The notes under the pieces: generated by a model
What the model saw: the letters and a program-made list of their open reading frames with translations, nothing else
Told to the model about the DNA's origin: nothing
Databases searched by the model: none
Source of the DNA: Stachybotrys elegans
Lineage: Eukaryota; Ascomycota; Sordariomycetes; Hypocreales; Stachybotryaceae
Direction of reading: 5' to 3'
DNA length: 64,000 bases
Assembly: GCA_020746835.1 (NCBI GenBank)
Contig: JAGPNK010000019.1
Coordinates: 124,001 to 188,000 of the forward strand
Made by a program: the position numbers and the translations under genes
In this document: positions 62,101-64,000 of the stretch, piece by piece
Position numbering within the stretch: position 1 is the stretch's first letter
Layout: the number at the start of each line of letters is the position of its first letter

Positions 62101-64000
62101 ACGACCCAGAGCTTGCAACCAAGGCCGACGCCGATGTTTGTCGATTCAACATCCCCAGCAATTTCAATGCCCGAGCAGACAATGCTGGCTTCTGCGGGGC
62201 CGTATCCGTTGATGATATTGACTCTGCCGGCCCATTTGTCGATCACGTCTTGTCGTACAGCCTCGCCGCCAAGGCACAGGGTTTTGAATGAAGGCACCGC
62301 ATCCGGATTCATGAGGACTGCCACTGTCGGTGTGAAATCACCCCAGGTGGCTCCGTACCGAGCGATCGCCCCCTCAATGTCGTTCATTCGGTCATAGTCG
62401 GATGGCACACAAACCGTACCTCCGTACTGGAGAGTAGTGAAGATCTCCTCAACGCTCACATCATAAGTATACGATGCAAACTGGATTGATCGGGTAGACT
62501 CGCCGACGAGGCAGGCTCTTCCGTGGTAGCTGGCAGAGGTTGCCATCGAACGGTGCTCAATGACAATACCTTTAGGCTTTCCAGTACTTCCCGAAGTAAA
62601 CTGGACGAAGGCGGCGTCGGTGGGTGATCCGCCGCCAAGCATGTTCGCATCTGCTTTGGGCAGCGAAGCAATATCGTGAGCTGAACATGTAACCACTCGA
62701 TCAATCATCCCACCAACAATCTTCTCCTGAAGAGGAGAACAGACGATGACCTTGGCATTGGTCTCTTGGATTATCGACGCCAGTCGATCAGCAGGGTACG
62801 CTGGGTCCAAAGCTGCACAAGCACCGCCGGCCTTGAGGATTCCCAGCATTGCCACAACAGTCCAGACAGACTTCTCAAAGCAGAATGGCACAATGGTCTC
62901 AGGGCCTACTCCATGTTGGTGTCGCAGCTGCATTGCCAGACGTGAGGCTGCATCTTCGAGCTCCGCGAAAGTCAGTCTCCCATCCCAGCCGACGACGGCC
63001 TCTTTATCAGGAAACCTCCGACCATGCATGGCCACGATCTCGTCCACTCTTGCCTCAGACACAATGATATCCTTCGCGTTCCATGTCCTCAGCTGCTGGT
63101 CATTGAAAGGAGAGAAGAGCTGTATCGCCTCCATCTTGGACTTGTTGCTGTTGACAATGCCGCGGAGTGCTTGCGCAAATGTAGAGGCGACATGCTTGGC
63201 CATTCCCGGGGAGACGAGCGCAGACTGGCACTCGAGAACCACGTCAGTGGCGTGGTCTGAGACAGTAATGTCGACCGTAATGGCAAACTCAGTGGGGTCA
63301 GTACCACAGATACGACGTGCCTGGATGGAGTTGTTGGAGCCAATTTCTTCCTTGGATCTCTGGAGAGACAGAGCTGTGTTGAAAAGTGCGCTGCCTCCTG
63401 GAGTCCCAACAGCATGATGAATATCAGCTAGGGGCACATGCTGGTAGTCTAGGTTCGCGAGCAGGTCGCCATGGCAGCGACGTAGAATATCCTCGACGGT
63501 GCTGCGGTCCTCTTCCTCTGGGCCGTTGCTTTCAAGATTCAGACGGCAGATCATCATGTTGATAACCGGCCCGACAATGTTGTCGATGCCCTTGACAGGC
63601 ACGTCTCGTCCTGCAGACAAGTAACCAAAACAAACGTCACTTGAACCTGTGAAGGCTTTCAGAACCAACGCCCAGCTTAGTTGGAGAAGAGCGAAGCGTG
63701 TGACGCCATTCTTTAAGCAGAACGCATCCAAGTCAGCAGTGCTGATCTCAAGGTCGACGCTGGTGCTATTGTATTTCTCCTTCACGTAGCTGCCCTGTTT
63801 GCCGTCCAGAAGAGCTGGGAAGTAGCACGGCTCCATACCATGCAGATACTTCGTCCAGTGGCCGAGCTGCTCAGCCGAGTTCGAGCTCTGTGACTGGATA
63901 AATTCGACATAGTGACTGTAGAGAGGGCTTGATATGTGGTCTTGTTGAAGCTGGCCATCGTATGCCATGGAAAGATGTCGCATCAGCAAACCAACACTGT
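51728..64000 (-). CDS. multimodular nonribosomal peptide synthetase, 5' end outside window
   Basis: Exons in the window: 64000-55383 (continues beyond the right edge), 55332-52201, 52140-51976 and 51910-51728, about 4030 residues. Seen: domain order is partial C - A - T - E - C - A - T - C - A - T - terminal C. All three carrier domains have the Ser-bearing core (LGGDSI, LGGDSI, IGGDSV). The E domain has HHLVIDLVSW. The C domains keep the second His and Asp (NHVFTDG, SHALSDG, SHSLYDG). No methyltransferase, thioesterase or reductase domain is present. Introns at 55333-55382, 52141-52200 and 51911-51975 join homologous frame exactly. Known: in fungal NRPSs a terminal C domain usually releases the peptide by macrocyclization. 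Inferred: a cyclic peptide of at least three residues plus those from upstream modules, ending D-L-L. Product unknown. Confidence 0.96.
53150..56539 (-). other. NRPS last elongation module C - A - T
   Basis: The C domain starts at IEDAFPCSPMQEGIL (about 56495) with SHALSDG. It is interrupted by the 50-base intron 55333-55382. The A domain spans about 55170-53530. Its core A3 is divergent, STSGSTGAAKCV, with Ala-Ala for x-Pro and Cys for the Gly after Lys. A5 is NLYGPSE, A7 and A8 (YMTGDLGY, GRKDNQVKLRGQR) are normal, and A10 is AAGKLDR. The T-domain core IGGDSV is at about 53328-53347. Manually aligned pocket residues: D-M-M-F-I-G-L-I-A-K. Confidence 0.8.
56540..59789 (-). other. NRPS module C - A - T (no epimerase)
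   Basis: The C domain starts at EIEDIYPCSAIQRGMLL (about 59780) and carries NHVFTDGTS (first His replaced by Asn, catalytic second His kept). As it follows an E domain it should be a DCL type. The A domain spans about 58500-56930 with VIFTSGSTGKPKGIV; its A5 motif reads GWAPAE instead of the usual GYGPxE. The T-domain core LGGDSI lies at about 56728-56750. Manually aligned pocket residues: D-L-A-F-T-A-G-I-L-K. No E domain follows, so an L or achiral residue is predicted. Confidence 0.8.
59790..64000 (-). other. NRPS module with epimerase (partial C - A - T - E)
   Basis: The partial C domain begins just after its HHxxxDG motif, which lies off the window. The A domain spans about 63110-61530 with VQFTSGSTGKPKGIV, NGYGPAEAS and NASGKLDKKS. 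The T-domain Ser codon lies in the LGGDSI codons at 61320-61337. The E domain (about 61155-59850) has HHLVIDLVSW, EGHGRQ and NFLGQF, all as expected for an active epimerase. The residue added here should therefore be delivered as the D-form. By manual alignment to GrsA, pocket residues read D-V-E-D-C-G-G-I-V-K. Confidence 0.85.

Noticed and set aside
51728..64000. Assigning the NRPS to a named known toxin or cyclic peptide
   Set aside because: The 5' modules are outside the window and the pocket codes cannot be matched without a database. Naming a product would be a guess.

Overview
This window is nuclear DNA from a filamentous ascomycete (Pezizomycotina). The genes carry many 49-70 bp introns with GT..CTAAC/CTGAC..AG signals. 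The families are typical fungal ones: Zn2Cys6 and bZIP regulators, PTH11-like rhodopsin-domain proteins, FSH hydrolases and a giant NRPS. I cannot name the genus from sequence alone. No rRNA or tRNA genes, CRISPR arrays, integrases or intact transposons were found.

Layout. (1) 0.5-3.6 kb: a decayed 2OG-Fe(II) oxygenase-like gene with two nonsense codons and a frameshift. (2) 4.3-7.3 kb: a Zn2Cys6 regulator facing an SDR oxidoreductase. (3) 8.2-15.8 kb: a probable sulfur-scavenging group made of a DszC/SfnC-type flavin monooxygenase, an AceTr (GPR1/FUN34/YaaH) transporter, an MDR reductase and an SfnG-type dimethyl-sulfone monooxygenase; the last two are divergent. (4) 15.8-19 kb: a gene-poor stretch holding two ~107 bp repeat copies about 90% identical. 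(5) 19-29.6 kb: a rhodopsin-domain receptor-like protein, two NmrA-type NAD(P)-binding proteins, a DUF3425 bZIP factor, a Zn2Cys6 factor and a POT/PTR2 peptide transporter. (6) 31.7-37.5 kb: a GH67 alpha-glucuronidase broken by a one-base shift in a G run, a small secreted CVNH lectin and a frameshifted CorA-like membrane protein. (7) 37.5-40.3 kb: gene-poor. (8) 40.3-64 kb: a nonribosomal peptide cluster with a bZIP regulator, an ABCC exporter divergent from an MFS transporter, an FSH serine hydrolase and a very large NRPS that runs off the right edge.

The NRPS part inside the window reads ..C-A-T-E-C-A-T-C-A-T-C. The last three residues are therefore predicted as D-L-L, with a terminal condensation (CT) domain that in fungi usually macrocyclizes the peptide. 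Together with two exporters, a hydrolase and a regulator this looks like a complete cyclic-peptide locus whose product I cannot assign. Exon joins below were worked out by hand from splice signals, reading frame and family similarity; no database search was run.
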